Positions 1 to 9,067 of a stretch of DNA of 64,000 nt are shown piece after piece (position 1 is the first letter of the stretch; each line of letters begins with the position of its first letter). A program made the position numbers and the translations under genes. Source of the stretch: Spectribacter acetivorans (GTDB taxonomy: Bacteria > Pseudomonadota > Gammaproteobacteria > Nevskiales > Salinisphaeraceae); assembly GCF_031846305.1 (NCBI RefSeq), contig NZ_JAVRHY010000001.1:368205-432204 (forward strand), in the 5' to 3' direction. A model generated the notes under the pieces. It had not been told where the DNA came from, did not search any database, and saw only the letters and a program-made list of their open reading frames with translations.

Positions 1-82
1 GCAGCCTGATGCCCGGCCGCCCGCCGTTCCGTTCTCGGATTCCCGGCCGACGATCTCGATTCGTGTCGTTGCACGGCAGCAC

Positions 83-131
83 TGGAAACTCCCGAGCGCG
101 TTCCGTAGAATGAATGCGAATGACTTGCATT
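83..131 (+). promoter_or_regulatory. Predicted Fur-repressed promoter of the TonB receptor genes
   Basis: A 19-bp imperfect palindrome, AATGCGAATGACTTGCATT (113-131), has perfect 5-bp arms AATGC/GCATT and looks like a Fur box. It lies directly after a plausible sigma-70 promoter: -35 TGGAAA (83-88), 17-bp spacer, -10 TAGAAT (106-111). Fur-Fe2+ bound there would block initiation, as expected for a siderophore receptor gene starting at 161. The motif is seen directly; Fur as the binder is inferred from the product downstream. Confidence 0.6.
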
Positions 132-160
132 AATAACCAGCAATGACTGAGGGAGAGCTC

Positions 161-2353
161 ATGACACATCGATATCGGGGAATGGCGGCGGTCGCCGGCC
201 TGGCCATGGGTCTGGCGCTGCTGGCGCCGGGCCTGGCCGCAGCCCAGCAGGAATCCGGCAACGGGGCCACGGAACTCGGGCCGATCAGCGTCCAGGCACA
301 GGGTGAATCGGCCACCGGCCCGGTGGATGGCTACAAGGCCGAGCGTTCCACCACCGCCACCAAGACCGACATCCCGCTGATCGAGTCGCCGCAGTCGGTG
401 TCGGTGATCTCGCGCGAACAGCTGGAGGATCGCCAGGCCGACAATCTGGCGGAAGCCGTGGCCTATACCCCCGGGATCTACGTGCAGAACCGCGCGGCGC
501 AGCGGGTGATCGATTCGTTCTCCATCGACATCCGCGGCTTCTCCGCCCAGAACGCGACCTACCGCGACGGCACCCAGATCCAGGCGGGTCTGGTGTACGA
601 CTCGCCGCTGGAAACCTACGCCTTCGATCGCATCGAGATCCTGCGTGGCCCGGCGTCGATCCTCTACGGCCAGGCCCAGCCCGGCGGCATCATCAATCTG
701 GTGACCAAGAAGCCGACTGTCCAGCCACTGCGAGAGATCGGTCTGGAGATCGGCGGCGACGGCCACAAGCAGGCCACCGTGGACATCAGCGACCGCATCG
801 ATGAAAACGGCGACTGGCGCTACCGAGTGACCGGTCTGGTGCAGCGGGCCGATACCTTCATCGATTTCGTCAACGACGACAGCACCTACATAGCACCCAG
901 CCTGACCTGGCAGCCCACGGATGCGACGTCGCTGACGCTGCTGACGCACTACCAGTCCTACGAGACCCGCTATCCCTGGACCGCGTTTCCACGCCAGGGC
1001 ACGGCGGACCCGGGCCAGTTCGGCCAGGTGCCCGACAACCGCTACATCGGCGAGCCCGAGTTCGACCGCTACGATTCGCAGGAATGGGCCGCCGGTTATC
1101 TGTTCGAGCACGAGTTCAGCGACGTGCTGACCTTTCGCCAGAACCTGCGCTACCGGGAGATCGAGTACGACGTACTCGACACCTTCCGCAACTATTTCGG
1201 GCCCTACATCGACGATGATCTGCGCACGCTGGTCGACCGCGGCCAGCGCATCCGCTACGACGAGGGTGACACCCTGACGGTGGACAACCGCCTGATTGGC
1301 AAGCTGCGTTTCGGGGCGGTTCAGCACACGGTACTGGCCGGCATCGACTACAAGACCCTGACGCTGGATACGCAGACCAGCGGCTTCGTTCCCATCAACG
1401 GGCCTGCCAGCGACCTCGACCTGTTCAACCCGGTGTACGGCCGCGACTTCGTGCCGCCCAGCCTCAATCCGCCCACGTCCACCGACGCCGACCAGATCGG
1501 CCTGTACCTGCAGGATCACATCAAGTTCAACGACCGCTGGGTGGTGTCGCTGGGCGGGCGCCAGGACTGGGTGGAAGAAGAAACTACCGGCCAGCCGACT
1601 GAGGATCAGGACGAACTGTCGCTGCGCGCGGGCGTGGTCTACCTGGCCGGCGGTGGCTGGGCGCCCTACGCCAGCTACTCGGAATCCTTCACCCCGAATT
1701 ATGGCGAGAATCAGTTCACCGGCGAGGCTTATGACCCGCAGGTGGGCGAACAGCTCGAGGCCGGGCTGCGCTATCGGCCGCCCGGCAGCGGCCTGTCCGC
1801 CACCGTGGCCGTATTCGATATCACCCGCGAGAACGAGGTGGTGCAGAATCCCGCCAACCCGGGCAACCCCATGGATCAGGTGCAGATCGGTGAAACCGAG
1901 TCCACCGGGGCCGAGCTGGAAGTGATCGCCGACCTCACGGCAAACCTGCAGGTCATTGCCGGCTACACCTGGCAGCAGGTGGAAGTGGGCGAGGCCGGCG
2001 GTGCTCAGGCCACCAACGGCAAGCGGCTTGCCAACAAGCCGGAGCACCTGGCCAACCTCTGGCTGGACTACACACTCTATACGGGCCCGCTGGCCGGTCT
2101 CGGGCTGGGTGCCGGGGTGCGTTACACCGGTTCGTCGTTTGCCGACGGCGCCAATGCCGTCCGGTTCCCTTCGGCCACGCTGGTGGACGCCGCCGTACGC
2201 TATGACCTGGCCGGCAACGTGGGTTTGCAGCTGGCCGCCAACAATCTGTTCGACGAACAGCCCATTTATTGCGCGGGCACGGCCCCGACTTCGACTTGTG
2301 ATTACGGCGTCCCGCGCCAGGTGGTCGGCAGCCTGACTTACCGCTGGCAGTAA
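161..2353 (+). CDS. TonB-dependent siderophore receptor
   Basis: Outer-membrane receptor that would import a ferric siderophore using TonB-ExbBD energy. The 730-residue protein has a signal peptide ending near AAAQQ (about residue 28) and a plug domain (about 60-175) containing ESPQSVSVIS and RIEILRGPASILYGQ, typical of the siderophore subfamily. A beta-barrel follows, ending in aromatic residues (LTYRWQ). A cysteine pair near the C-terminus (YCAG...TCDYG) is common in this subfamily. There is no N-terminal secretin/STN extension, so transmembrane sigma signalling is unlikely. I chose the ATG at 161 over the in-frame ATG at 143 because GGGAGAG sits 4-10 bases upstream and the signal peptide then starts correctly. 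The substrate cannot be deduced. Confidence 0.93.
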   Translation: MTHRYRGMAAVAGLAMGLALLAPGLAAAQQESGNGATELGPISVQAQGESATGPVDGYKAERSTTATKTDIPLIESPQSVSVISREQLEDRQADNLAEAVAYTPGIYVQNRAAQRVIDSFSIDIRGFSAQNATYRDGTQIQAGLVYDSPLETYAFDRIEILRGPASILYGQAQPGGIINLVTKKPTVQPLREIGLEIGGDGHKQATVDISDRIDENGDWRYRVTGLVQRADTFIDFVNDDSTYIAPSLTWQPTDATSLTLLTHYQSYETRYPWTAFPRQGTADPGQFGQVPDNRYIGEPEFDRYDSQEWAAGYLFEHEFSDVLTFRQNLRYREIEYDVLDTFRNYFGPYIDDDLRTLVDRGQRIRYDEGDTLTVDNRLIGKLRFGAVQHTVLAGIDYKTLTLDTQTSGFVPINGPASDLDLFNPVYGRDFVPPSLNPPTSTDADQIGLYLQDHIKFNDRWVVSLGGRQDWVEEETTGQPTEDQDELSLRAGVVYLAGGGWAPYASYSESFTPNYGENQFTGEAYDPQVGEQLEAGLRYRPPGSGLSATVAVFDITRENEVVQNPANPGNPMDQVQIGETESTGAELEVIADLTANLQVIAGYTWQQVEVGEAGGAQATNGKRLANKPEHLANLWLDYTLYTGPLAGLGLGAGVRYTGSSFADGANAVRFPSATLVDAAVRYDLAGNVGLQLAANNLFDEQPIYCAGTAPTSTCDYGVPRQVVGSLTYRWQ

Positions 2354-2369
2354 GTAGCCGGCGGCCTCC

Positions 2370-2395
2370 GGGGCGCGGCAATGGCGCCGCGCCCC
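2370..2395 (+). terminator. Strong GC hairpin between the two receptor genes
   Basis: A perfect 10-bp stem GGGGCGCGGC / GCCGCGCCCC encloses a 6-base loop. There is no T-run after it, so it is not a classical intrinsic terminator. It could stabilise the upstream mRNA or partly attenuate read-through into the second receptor gene. Confidence 0.4.
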
Positions 2396-2450
2396 GCATT
2401 CCCGGCCTGCCGGCTCGCGGCGGGCCGAAAAACAATGGAAGGGAAAGACG

Positions 2451-4571
2451 ATGAACAGTCGGTTGTTCATGACCGTCTGCGCCATCGGCTTGCTCGGCAG
2501 CATGGCTCTCATGCGCGTCGGGCCCGCAAACGCTGAGCCGGAGGCGCGCAACGACAATCAGGAAGCCGGCGAATCCCGGCTGGACCCGATCGAGGTGTCC
2601 GGCGACAGCGGCCGGGAAAGCGATGCCTACATCAATCTGGATCAACCCAGCCAGGTGGGCAAGAACCGGGTGCCGGTGGCGGACACGCCGCAGTCCATCG
2701 AGGTGGTGGAGCAGGACTTCATCCAGGATATCGGCGCCCAGACCATCGAGGACGCGCTGGTCTATTCGTCGGGGGTGTTCGCCGAGCAGTTCGGCTTCGA
2801 TACCCGCGTGGATACCGTATCGGTACGCGGGCTCGATGCCTCCCGCTATCTCGACGGCCTGCGCTCGATCTACGGGTTCTACAACAGCGTGCGCACCAAC
2901 CCCTACGCGCTGGAACGCATCGAGGTACTGAAGGGGCCGTCGTCGGTGCTCTACGGCCAGTCGGAACTGGGCGGCATCATCAACGCCGTGTCCAAGCTGC
3001 CGCGTGCCGAGCAGCAGGGCGAAATCTGGGCCCAGGCCGGGTCGTTCTCGCGCCTGCAGTTCGCCATGGATCTGACCGGGCCGCTGACCGAATCCGGCAA
3101 TCTGCTCTACCGGTTGGTCGCACTGGGGCGGGATGCCGATACGCAGGTGGATTTCGTTGAAGACGACGGCTATGTGCTGTCGCCTTCGCTGACCTGGAAA
3201 CCGCGTGACGGCACCGAGCTGACCGTCCTGCTCAACCGTCAGGTCAACACCGGCAAGGTGTCCGCGCAGTTCCTGCCCTCCCGCGGCACCATCGACCCCG
3301 CCCCGCGTGGCCGTATCCCCACGAACACTTTCGTGGGCGAGCCCGAGTGGGACCGCTACGACCGCGAGAAGACCGAAGTAACGCTGTTCCTGGATCAGCG
3401 CCTCACCGAGAACTGGGATTTCCGGGCCACCGCGCGGCATACCGATTCCGAAGCCGAAACCCGTGAGCACTGGACCCAGGTGGGCGAGGTGCCGGACGAC
3501 GACGGCAACATCCCACGCACCATCTTCCAGAGCGACAAGGCCACTGACGTCACCAATCTCGATCTTCGTCTGGAAGGCGTGGTGGAGCTGGGGCCGACGC
3601 GGCACCACCTGGCGATCGGTCTGGACCATCAGGATGCCCTGTTCACCGAGGACAACTACTACTCCGGGCCCGGTGAGGGCGGCACCATCAACGTCTACGA
3701 TCCGCAGTACGGCAATCTCCAGTCCCAGGTGCTGGACCCCGTCGACCGCCCGGACAGCGAAATCCGCCAGACCGGCCTCTACCTGATCGATCACATCGAG
3801 ATCGATCGGCTGGTGGTGTCGGCGGCGCTGCGGCGGGATGACTCGGAAAACACCACGCTGGCCGTGGCCGGCCCGGATACCACGACCGAGGACGAGGTGA
3901 CCACCGGCCGCGCGGGCCTGATGTACCGCTTCGATTCCGGTATATCGCCCTACGTCAGCTACGCGGAATCGTTCGTGCCCAATCTGGGTACCGACGAAGC
4001 CGGCGGCACGCTCGAGCCCACCACAGGTTCGCAGGAGGAAATCGGGCTGAAGTACCTGTCGCGCCGGCACAGCCTGTCGGTGGATCTGGCCTGGTTCGAT
4101 ATCGAGCAGGAAGACCGCGTTGCCCGCGGCAACACCCCCGGCGGTGTGACCCAGACCGGGGCCGTGGTCGACGGCTGGGAGGCGCAGGTCAAGAAGCGGT
4201 TCGGTCGCTTCGAGGTGCTGGCCAACTACACGCGGCTCGACGCGCGTGACGCGAGCGCGGGTACCCGCCTGGGCTATGTCGCCGAGGAGCTGGCCTCGGT
4301 CTGGAGCAAGTACCGCTTCGTGAACGGCTTTCGCCTGGGCGCCGGCGCCCGGCATCAGGCGGGGCTGGTTGGTGGCGGCGGCGCCACGGCAATCCCCGAC
4401 GTCACGCTTTACGACGCCATGGCGGGGTACCGCACCGGCGCCTGGGACTTCAGCGTCAACGCCCAGAACGTCACCGACAAGACCTATGTTTCCTGGTGTC
4501 GCGGGCCGGGGCTGGACTGCGGTTACGGCAGCCGGCGCAACGTCACCGGCAACGTCCGCTACCGTTACTGA
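2451..4571 (+). CDS. TonB-dependent siderophore receptor (second copy)
   Basis: A 706-residue outer-membrane receptor of the same family as the gene before it and probably co-regulated with it. The signal peptide ends at ANA (about residue 29). The plug contains ADTPQSIEVVEQDFI and ERIEVLKGPSSVLYGQSELGG; the barrel ends in NVRYRY with a cysteine pair (WCRG...DCGYG) just before it. GGAAGGGAAAG sits upstream of the ATG. The two receptors are related throughout but clearly diverged, for example in extracellular loop length, so this is an old tandem duplication or two receptors for related chelates. No fecI/fecR-like genes are adjacent. Confidence 0.92.
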   Translation: MNSRLFMTVCAIGLLGSMALMRVGPANAEPEARNDNQEAGESRLDPIEVSGDSGRESDAYINLDQPSQVGKNRVPVADTPQSIEVVEQDFIQDIGAQTIEDALVYSSGVFAEQFGFDTRVDTVSVRGLDASRYLDGLRSIYGFYNSVRTNPYALERIEVLKGPSSVLYGQSELGGIINAVSKLPRAEQQGEIWAQAGSFSRLQFAMDLTGPLTESGNLLYRLVALGRDADTQVDFVEDDGYVLSPSLTWKPRDGTELTVLLNRQVNTGKVSAQFLPSRGTIDPAPRGRIPTNTFVGEPEWDRYDREKTEVTLFLDQRLTENWDFRATARHTDSEAETREHWTQVGEVPDDDGNIPRTIFQSDKATDVTNLDLRLEGVVELGPTRHHLAIGLDHQDALFTEDNYYSGPGEGGTINVYDPQYGNLQSQVLDPVDRPDSEIRQTGLYLIDHIEIDRLVVSAALRRDDSENTTLAVAGPDTTTEDEVTTGRAGLMYRFDSGISPYVSYAESFVPNLGTDEAGGTLEPTTGSQEEIGLKYLSRRHSLSVDLAWFDIEQEDRVARGNTPGGVTQTGAVVDGWEAQVKKRFGRFEVLANYTRLDARDASAGTRLGYVAEELASVWSKYRFVNGFRLGAGARHQAGLVGGGGATAIPDVTLYDAMAGYRTGAWDFSVNAQNVTDKTYVSWCRGPGLDCGYGSRRNVTGNVRYRY

Positions 4572-4613
4572 CGGGGTCCTCACGGTGCCATCAGGCCCGC
4601 GGGGCCGTGCTAT

Positions 4614-4652
4614 GCTGCATTACCGACAATAAATCTTTCCCGATAATGCAGC
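4614..4652 (+). promoter_or_regulatory. Inverted repeat across the amidase start codon
   Basis: Perfect 9-bp arms GCTGCATTA (4614-4622) and TAATGCAGC (4644-4652) flank 21 bases. The right arm contains the amidase ATG (4646). In RNA this would form a hairpin hiding the start codon; in DNA it could be an operator. No good ribosome-binding site is visible before the ATG. Confidence 0.45.
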
Positions 4653-6112
4653 AGGCCTTCCCCGTCGGCGCGGCCGACCTCGCCCGTGCCATCGCCGCCG
4701 GCGAGATCGGCAGCCGCCAGGCGCTGGACGTGTTTCTCGAGCGCATCGAACGCCGGAATCCGGCCATCAACGCGGTGGTCGTGCAGGATATCGAGGGCGC
4801 GCGCGCCCGGGCCGATGCGGCCGACGCGGCGCGGGCGGCCGGGCAATCCTGGGGGCCGCTGCACGGCGTGCCCATGACGGTTAAGGACACCTGGGAAGTG
4901 GCCGGCATGGTCACCGCCTGCGGCGATCCCGGTCTGGCCGATTATCGGCCCGCAACCACAGCCGTGGCCGTCCAGCGGCTGCTCGATGCCGGCGCCATCG
5001 TGTTCGGCAAGACCAACACCCCGCGCATGGCCCAGGACCTGCAGACCTACAACAAGGTCTACGGCACCACCAACAATCCCTGGGATGTCAGCCGCACGTC
5101 GGGCGGGTCCTCCGGCGGCGCGGCGGCCGCGGTGGCTGCCGGATTCACCGCCCTGGAACTGGGCAGCGATATTGGCGGGTCGATCCGCACCCCGGCCCAC
5201 TGGTGCGGGGTCTATGGCCACAAACCCAGCTACGGCCTGATCCCGATGACCGGCCATATTCCGGGGCCGCCGGGGACCCGGTCGCAGCCGGATCTGGCCG
5301 TGGGCGGGCCGCTGGCCCGTGACGCCGCCGATCTGGAACTGGCAATGGACGTGCTGGCCGGGCCCGATGACCTGGCCGGCCGGGCCTGGCGGCTGTCGCT
5401 GCCGCCGGCCCGGCATTCCTCGCTCGCCGATTTCCGCATCGGCTGCTGGTTCGATGACGAGTTCGCGCCGATCGATACCGAGACTCGCCGCCTGCAGGGT
5501 ACGCTGGCGACGGCGCTTGAGGGGGCGGGGGCCGAGGTCGACGCATCGCCGGATCTGCCGGTTCGCTTTCCCGACAGCTTCCTGCTGTATCAGCAGTTGC
5601 TCAACGCGGTGGTCGGGGCCGGCATTCCGCCGAAGCTCTACCGCAGGGCCCGGCGGGCAGCCGCCCTTTTCCGGCTGATGCGGCGTACGCGGGCCGGCAC
5701 CCTGGGCGGGTTCGTCGCCGAAGCCACCCAGAGCCACAAGACCTGGGCCGGCGCCCACGAACGGCGCGAGCGCCAGCGCCGCGACTGGGCGGCGTTCTTC
5801 GAACGCTTCGACGTACTGCTGATGCCGGTGACCGCCACCCCGGCCATCCCGCACAACCAGGAAGGCAACCTGTTCGCCCGCCGCATCGACGTGGACGGCC
5901 GGGCGCTGCCGTATCACGAGATGTTCAAGTGGATTGCCCCGCCGACGTCGGCGTATCTGCCGGTGACCGTGGCGCCGATCGGCCGCACCGCCGGCGGGCT
6001 GCCGGTTGGCGTGCAGATCGTGGCGCCGTATCTGGAGGACCGCACCGGAATCGCCTTCGCCCGGCTGCTGGCTGACGCGATCGGCGGCTTCGTGGCCCCG
6101 CCGGCGTCCTGA
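4646..6112 (+). CDS. Amidase signature family hydrolase
   Basis: A 488-residue cytoplasmic amidase that would hydrolyse a carboxamide to acid and ammonia. The Ser-cisSer-Lys triad is complete: Lys80 in GVPMTVKDTWE, cis-Ser in TSGGSSGG (about 155/156) and nucleophile Ser179 in GSDIGGSIRTPA. Length and motif order match the family. The reading frame runs upstream into the receptor gene, but the ATG at 4646 gives the usual amidase N-terminus (AADLARAIAAGEIGSRQ). The gene lies 74 bases after the second receptor, possibly in the same transcript. The substrate is unknown; processing of an imported amide-containing chelate is only an idea. Confidence 0.9.
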   Translation: MQQAFPVGAADLARAIAAGEIGSRQALDVFLERIERRNPAINAVVVQDIEGARARADAADAARAAGQSWGPLHGVPMTVKDTWEVAGMVTACGDPGLADYRPATTAVAVQRLLDAGAIVFGKTNTPRMAQDLQTYNKVYGTTNNPWDVSRTSGGSSGGAAAAVAAGFTALELGSDIGGSIRTPAHWCGVYGHKPSYGLIPMTGHIPGPPGTRSQPDLAVGGPLARDAADLELAMDVLAGPDDLAGRAWRLSLPPARHSSLADFRIGCWFDDEFAPIDTETRRLQGTLATALEGAGAEVDASPDLPVRFPDSFLLYQQLLNAVVGAGIPPKLYRRARRAAALFRLMRRTRAGTLGGFVAEATQSHKTWAGAHERRERQRRDWAAFFERFDVLLMPVTATPAIPHNQEGNLFARRIDVDGRALPYHEMFKWIAPPTSAYLPVTVAPIGRTAGGLPVGVQIVAPYLEDRTGIAFARLLADAIGGFVAPPAS

Positions 6113-6170
6113 GGTCGTCGGCGCGGTCCATCCGTGGCACCGTATCGGATCGCGAACATCAAGGAACGCC

Positions 6171-7187
6171 GTGACTGCCATGCGTCTGACGCTGATTGCC
6201 GTATTCTGTCTTCTCGCCGGCCTGGCCCGGGCCCAGTCCGTCGAGGATCTGGGCGCGGATCTCGAAAATTTCGACTACCCGCATCCCGTCGAGGTCTTCG
6301 ATCTGGAGACCCTGCGCGGCCCGGTGCCCATGGCCTACATGGATGTCGCGCCGGAAGGCGAGGGCAACGGCGAAACCGTCCTGCTGCTGCACGGCAAGAA
6401 CTTCTGTGCCGCCTACTGGGAGGCCACCATCGCCACGCTGGTGGATGCCGGCTACCGGGTGGTCGCACCCGATCAGGTCGGTTTCTGCAAATCCGGCAAG
6501 CCGGCGGCCTACGGCTACAGCTTCCATCAACTGGCGGCCAACACGGCGACGCTGCTCGACCAACTCGAGGTCGAGCGAGCGACCGTGCTGGGACACTCCA
6601 TGGGCGGCATGCTGGCGACCCGGTTCGCGCTGATGTTTCCCGAGCGCACGGACCGCCTGATGCTGGTCAACCCGATCGGACTGGAGGACTGGAAGGCGGA
6701 GGGCGTGCCGTATCGCGGAGTCGACGCCTGGTACCGGCGCGAGGCGGGCAAGGATTTCACCGCCATCCGTCGCTATCAGCAGAACTACTACTACGACGGC
6801 GAGTGGAAGCCCGAATATGAGCGCTGGGCGAGGATGCTGGCCGGCATGTATGTGGGTGACGACGTCTCCCGCGTGGCTTGGGCCCAGGCGCTGACCTACG
6901 ACAGGGTCTACACCCAGCCGGTAGTGCATGAATTCGGCAATCTCCAGGTGCCGACCACCCTGTTCATCGGCCAACGCGACCGCACCGCCCTGGGCAAGGA
7001 CCTGGTCGACGACGAACTTGCCGACCGCCTGGGCGACTACCCGGCCCTGGGCCGCGACGCCCGCGACGCCATTCCCGACGCCGAACTGGTCACGTTCGAC
7101 GACATCGGCCATCTGCCGCATGTCGAGGCACCGGCGCGGTTCCATGACGCGTTGCTCGAAGCGTTGAACGTGCCAGCGACCGAGTAG
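6171..7187 (+). CDS. Exported alpha/beta hydrolase
   Basis: An alpha/beta-hydrolase fold enzyme of 338 residues with an N-terminal signal peptide (LTLIAVFCLLAGLARAQ), so probably periplasmic. It shows the oxyanion segment LLLHGKNF, the nucleophile elbow GHSMGG, an Asp in FIGQRDRTALG and the catalytic His in DDIGHLPHVEAP. I prefer the GTG at 6171 because AAGGA lies 5 bases before it; the ATG at 6180 is the alternative and changes only three residues. It follows the amidase after 58 bases. Esterase, epoxide hydrolase or siderophore-esterase activity cannot be told apart here. Confidence 0.85.
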   Translation: MTAMRLTLIAVFCLLAGLARAQSVEDLGADLENFDYPHPVEVFDLETLRGPVPMAYMDVAPEGEGNGETVLLLHGKNFCAAYWEATIATLVDAGYRVVAPDQVGFCKSGKPAAYGYSFHQLAANTATLLDQLEVERATVLGHSMGGMLATRFALMFPERTDRLMLVNPIGLEDWKAEGVPYRGVDAWYRREAGKDFTAIRRYQQNYYYDGEWKPEYERWARMLAGMYVGDDVSRVAWAQALTYDRVYTQPVVHEFGNLQVPTTLFIGQRDRTALGKDLVDDELADRLGDYPALGRDARDAIPDAELVTFDDIGHLPHVEAPARFHDALLEALNVPATE

Positions 7188-7393
7188 TCCGGGTACAGGC
7201 GTTCAGACACGTCATCAGGCCATGCGGGGGCGCCGGATATGCTGGTCAGCAAGGCCGCGTGCGGGATGGGTTCCGCAGGAAAGCTCGTTTCTCCGGTCCC
7301 TGATAGAGCGCGCGCGGTTGCATCGCTGACGTAGTTGATTCGGGTGCGTCTCGGACATTGCCGTCGCCGCAGTATCGAAATCACGATTGTTAA

Positions 7394-7417
7394 TTCATTC
7401 AGGATAGACTGAATGAA
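7394..7417 (+). promoter_or_regulatory. Operator of the RND efflux operon regulator
   Basis: A perfect inverted repeat TTCATTCAG-GATAGA-CTGAATGAA lies 15 bases before the regulator start, followed by a further half-site CTGAATG (7418-7424). The position over the probable promoter suggests autorepression by the GbsR/MarR-type protein encoded next. The repeat is seen directly; the ligand is inferred. Confidence 0.6.
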
Positions 7418-7431
7418 CTGAATGCCACATA

Positions 7432-7914
7432 ATGGCGCCCATGCCTGAATCCAACCCGACAGCCGTCGAAGCCTTCATCGAGCGCATGGGCCTGCATGCC
7501 CAGGGTGACGGGCTGCCGCGCATCGCCGGGCGCATGCTCGGTTACCTCATCGTGCACGGCGGTCCGGCCAGCCTGGCGGAGCTTGCGCGCATGCTGCAGG
7601 TCAGTCGTGCCAGCGTCAGCACCAATGCGCGGGTGCTGGTGAATCTGGGTGCGATCGAGCGCACCAGCATGCCGGGCGACCGCCAGGACTACTACCGCCT
7701 GGCGCCGCAGCCCTACGCCCGCATTCTGGAGGGTTACCTGGAACGCATGCGGCGCACCCGCATCGACGTGGCGCAGCTGGAGGCCGATCTGCCGGCCGAG
7801 TGGGCCGGCGCACGGACGCGCATCACCGAGATGCGCCGGTTCTACGACGCCGCGCTGGACAACACCGAGCGTGTGCTGGAGGCGCTGGCGCAGGAAGAAG
7901 GAAAACACCGATGA
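7432..7914 (+). CDS. GbsR/MarR-family transcriptional regulator
   Basis: A 160-residue winged-helix regulator. The helix-turn-helix is about residues 40-75 (GPASLAELARMLQVSRASVS), followed by a wing containing MPGDRQDYYRL, the pattern of GbsR-type MarR relatives. It heads the efflux operon: the adaptor begins 22 bases after its stop. By analogy with MarR-controlled pumps it probably represses the operon until a lipophilic compound binds. An alternative start at 7441 is possible; neither has a strong ribosome-binding site. Confidence 0.85.
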   Translation: MAPMPESNPTAVEAFIERMGLHAQGDGLPRIAGRMLGYLIVHGGPASLAELARMLQVSRASVSTNARVLVNLGAIERTSMPGDRQDYYRLAPQPYARILEGYLERMRRTRIDVAQLEADLPAEWAGARTRITEMRRFYDAALDNTERVLEALAQEEGKHR

Positions 7915-7936
7915 GGGACTGTCCCGGAGCGCGCCC

Positions 7937-9067
7937 GTGAAGCGGCTGCGCAACCTACACCCGGCGTGGATCGCCGCCGCCATCGCTGCGGCGGTCGCCC
8001 TGTGGATGGCGACCGGCCAGGTGGGCGAGGAACCGCGGCCGCAGTCGAAGACCGACGAGTCCGCGCCCGAGCCCGGCCGGGTGAGCGTGCAGGTACGCGA
8101 GTCCGAGGCCGAGCCGGTGATGCGGGAGGCCCGCCTGAGCGGTCGTACCGCGCCGGTGCGTGCGGTGACCGTGCGCGCGCGCACCCAGGGCCGGGTGGCG
8201 GAGATTGCCGCCGAACGCGGTGCACGGGTGTCCGAGGGCGAGGTGATCGCGCGGCTCGATCCCGACGACCGCCGCAGCCAGCTGGCCGAGGCGCGCGCCA
8301 CCCTGGAGCAGCGCCGGCTGCAGTTCCAGGCCGCCGAGTCCATGCAGGCCAAGGGCTACCAGACCGAAGTCGATCTCGCCCAGGCGCGCGCCAATCTGGA
8401 CGCCGCGCGGGCCGCGGTCGAGCGCATCCGTACCGACATCGACCACACCACCATCCGGGCGCCGTTCGACGGGGTGCTGGATACGCGCCCGGTGGAGGTC
8501 GGCGACGTGCTGGCGGTGGGCGACACCGTGGGCCGGGTGATCCAGCAGGACCCGTTCATCGTCTACGGCAACGCTCCCGAGGACGTGGTGCCCTATCTGG
8601 AGGAGGGCCAGCCGGGTAGTGCCGAACTGATCTCAGGCAAGACCCGCGAGGGGAAGGTGCGCTACATCGCCAGCGAGGCCGATGAAGCCACCCGCACCTT
8701 CCGGGTGGAACTCAAGGTCGATAACCTGGACGGCCGCCTGATCGCGGGTGCCTCGGCCGAACTGCGGCTGCCGTTGGAGGAAGTCACCGCGCACGCGGTG
8801 GAGCCGGCCATCCTGACCCTGGACGAGGACGGCGTGTTCGGCGTCAAGTCGGTGACCGACGATGGCACCGTGCGCTTCCACGCCGCCGACATCGTGCGCA
8901 ACCGCGACGGCCGGGTGTGGCTGTCCGGCCTGCCGGAGCGCCTGCGGCTGATCACCGTCGGCCAGGGCTTCGTGCGCGCCGGCGATGCGGTGGACACCGG
9001 CACCGAGGACGATAACGACGCGCCGACCGCGGCCGCCGCAGCCGAAGCGGAGTCGCCGGCGCCGTGA
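7937..9067 (+). CDS. RND efflux periplasmic adaptor (membrane fusion protein)
   Basis: A HlyD/AcrA-type adaptor of 376 residues that would link the inner-membrane pump to the outer-membrane channel. It has an N-terminal membrane anchor (AWIAAAIAAAVALWMATG), the lipoyl/barrel-sandwich halves VRARTQGRVAEIAAERGARV and TTIRAPFDGVLDTRPVEVGD, and a helical hairpin rich in Glu/Arg between them. The GTG start has GGAG 7 bases upstream; no ATG fits. It lacks a lipobox, so it is anchored by the helix. The stop overlaps the GTG of the permease. Confidence 0.9.
   Translation: MKRLRNLHPAWIAAAIAAAVALWMATGQVGEEPRPQSKTDESAPEPGRVSVQVRESEAEPVMREARLSGRTAPVRAVTVRARTQGRVAEIAAERGARVSEGEVIARLDPDDRRSQLAEARATLEQRRLQFQAAESMQAKGYQTEVDLAQARANLDAARAAVERIRTDIDHTTIRAPFDGVLDTRPVEVGDVLAVGDTVGRVIQQDPFIVYGNAPEDVVPYLEEGQPGSAELISGKTREGKVRYIASEADEATRTFRVELKVDNLDGRLIAGASAELRLPLEEVTAHAVEPAILTLDEDGVFGVKSVTDDGTVRFHAADIVRNRDGRVWLSGLPERLRLITVGQGFVRAGDAVDTGTEDDNDAPTAAAAAEAESPAP

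Noticed and set aside
1953..4583. Very long minus-strand reading frame opposite the second TonB receptor
   Set aside because: Antisense shadow typical of high-GC DNA; the plus strand encodes a clear receptor with signal peptide and family motifs.
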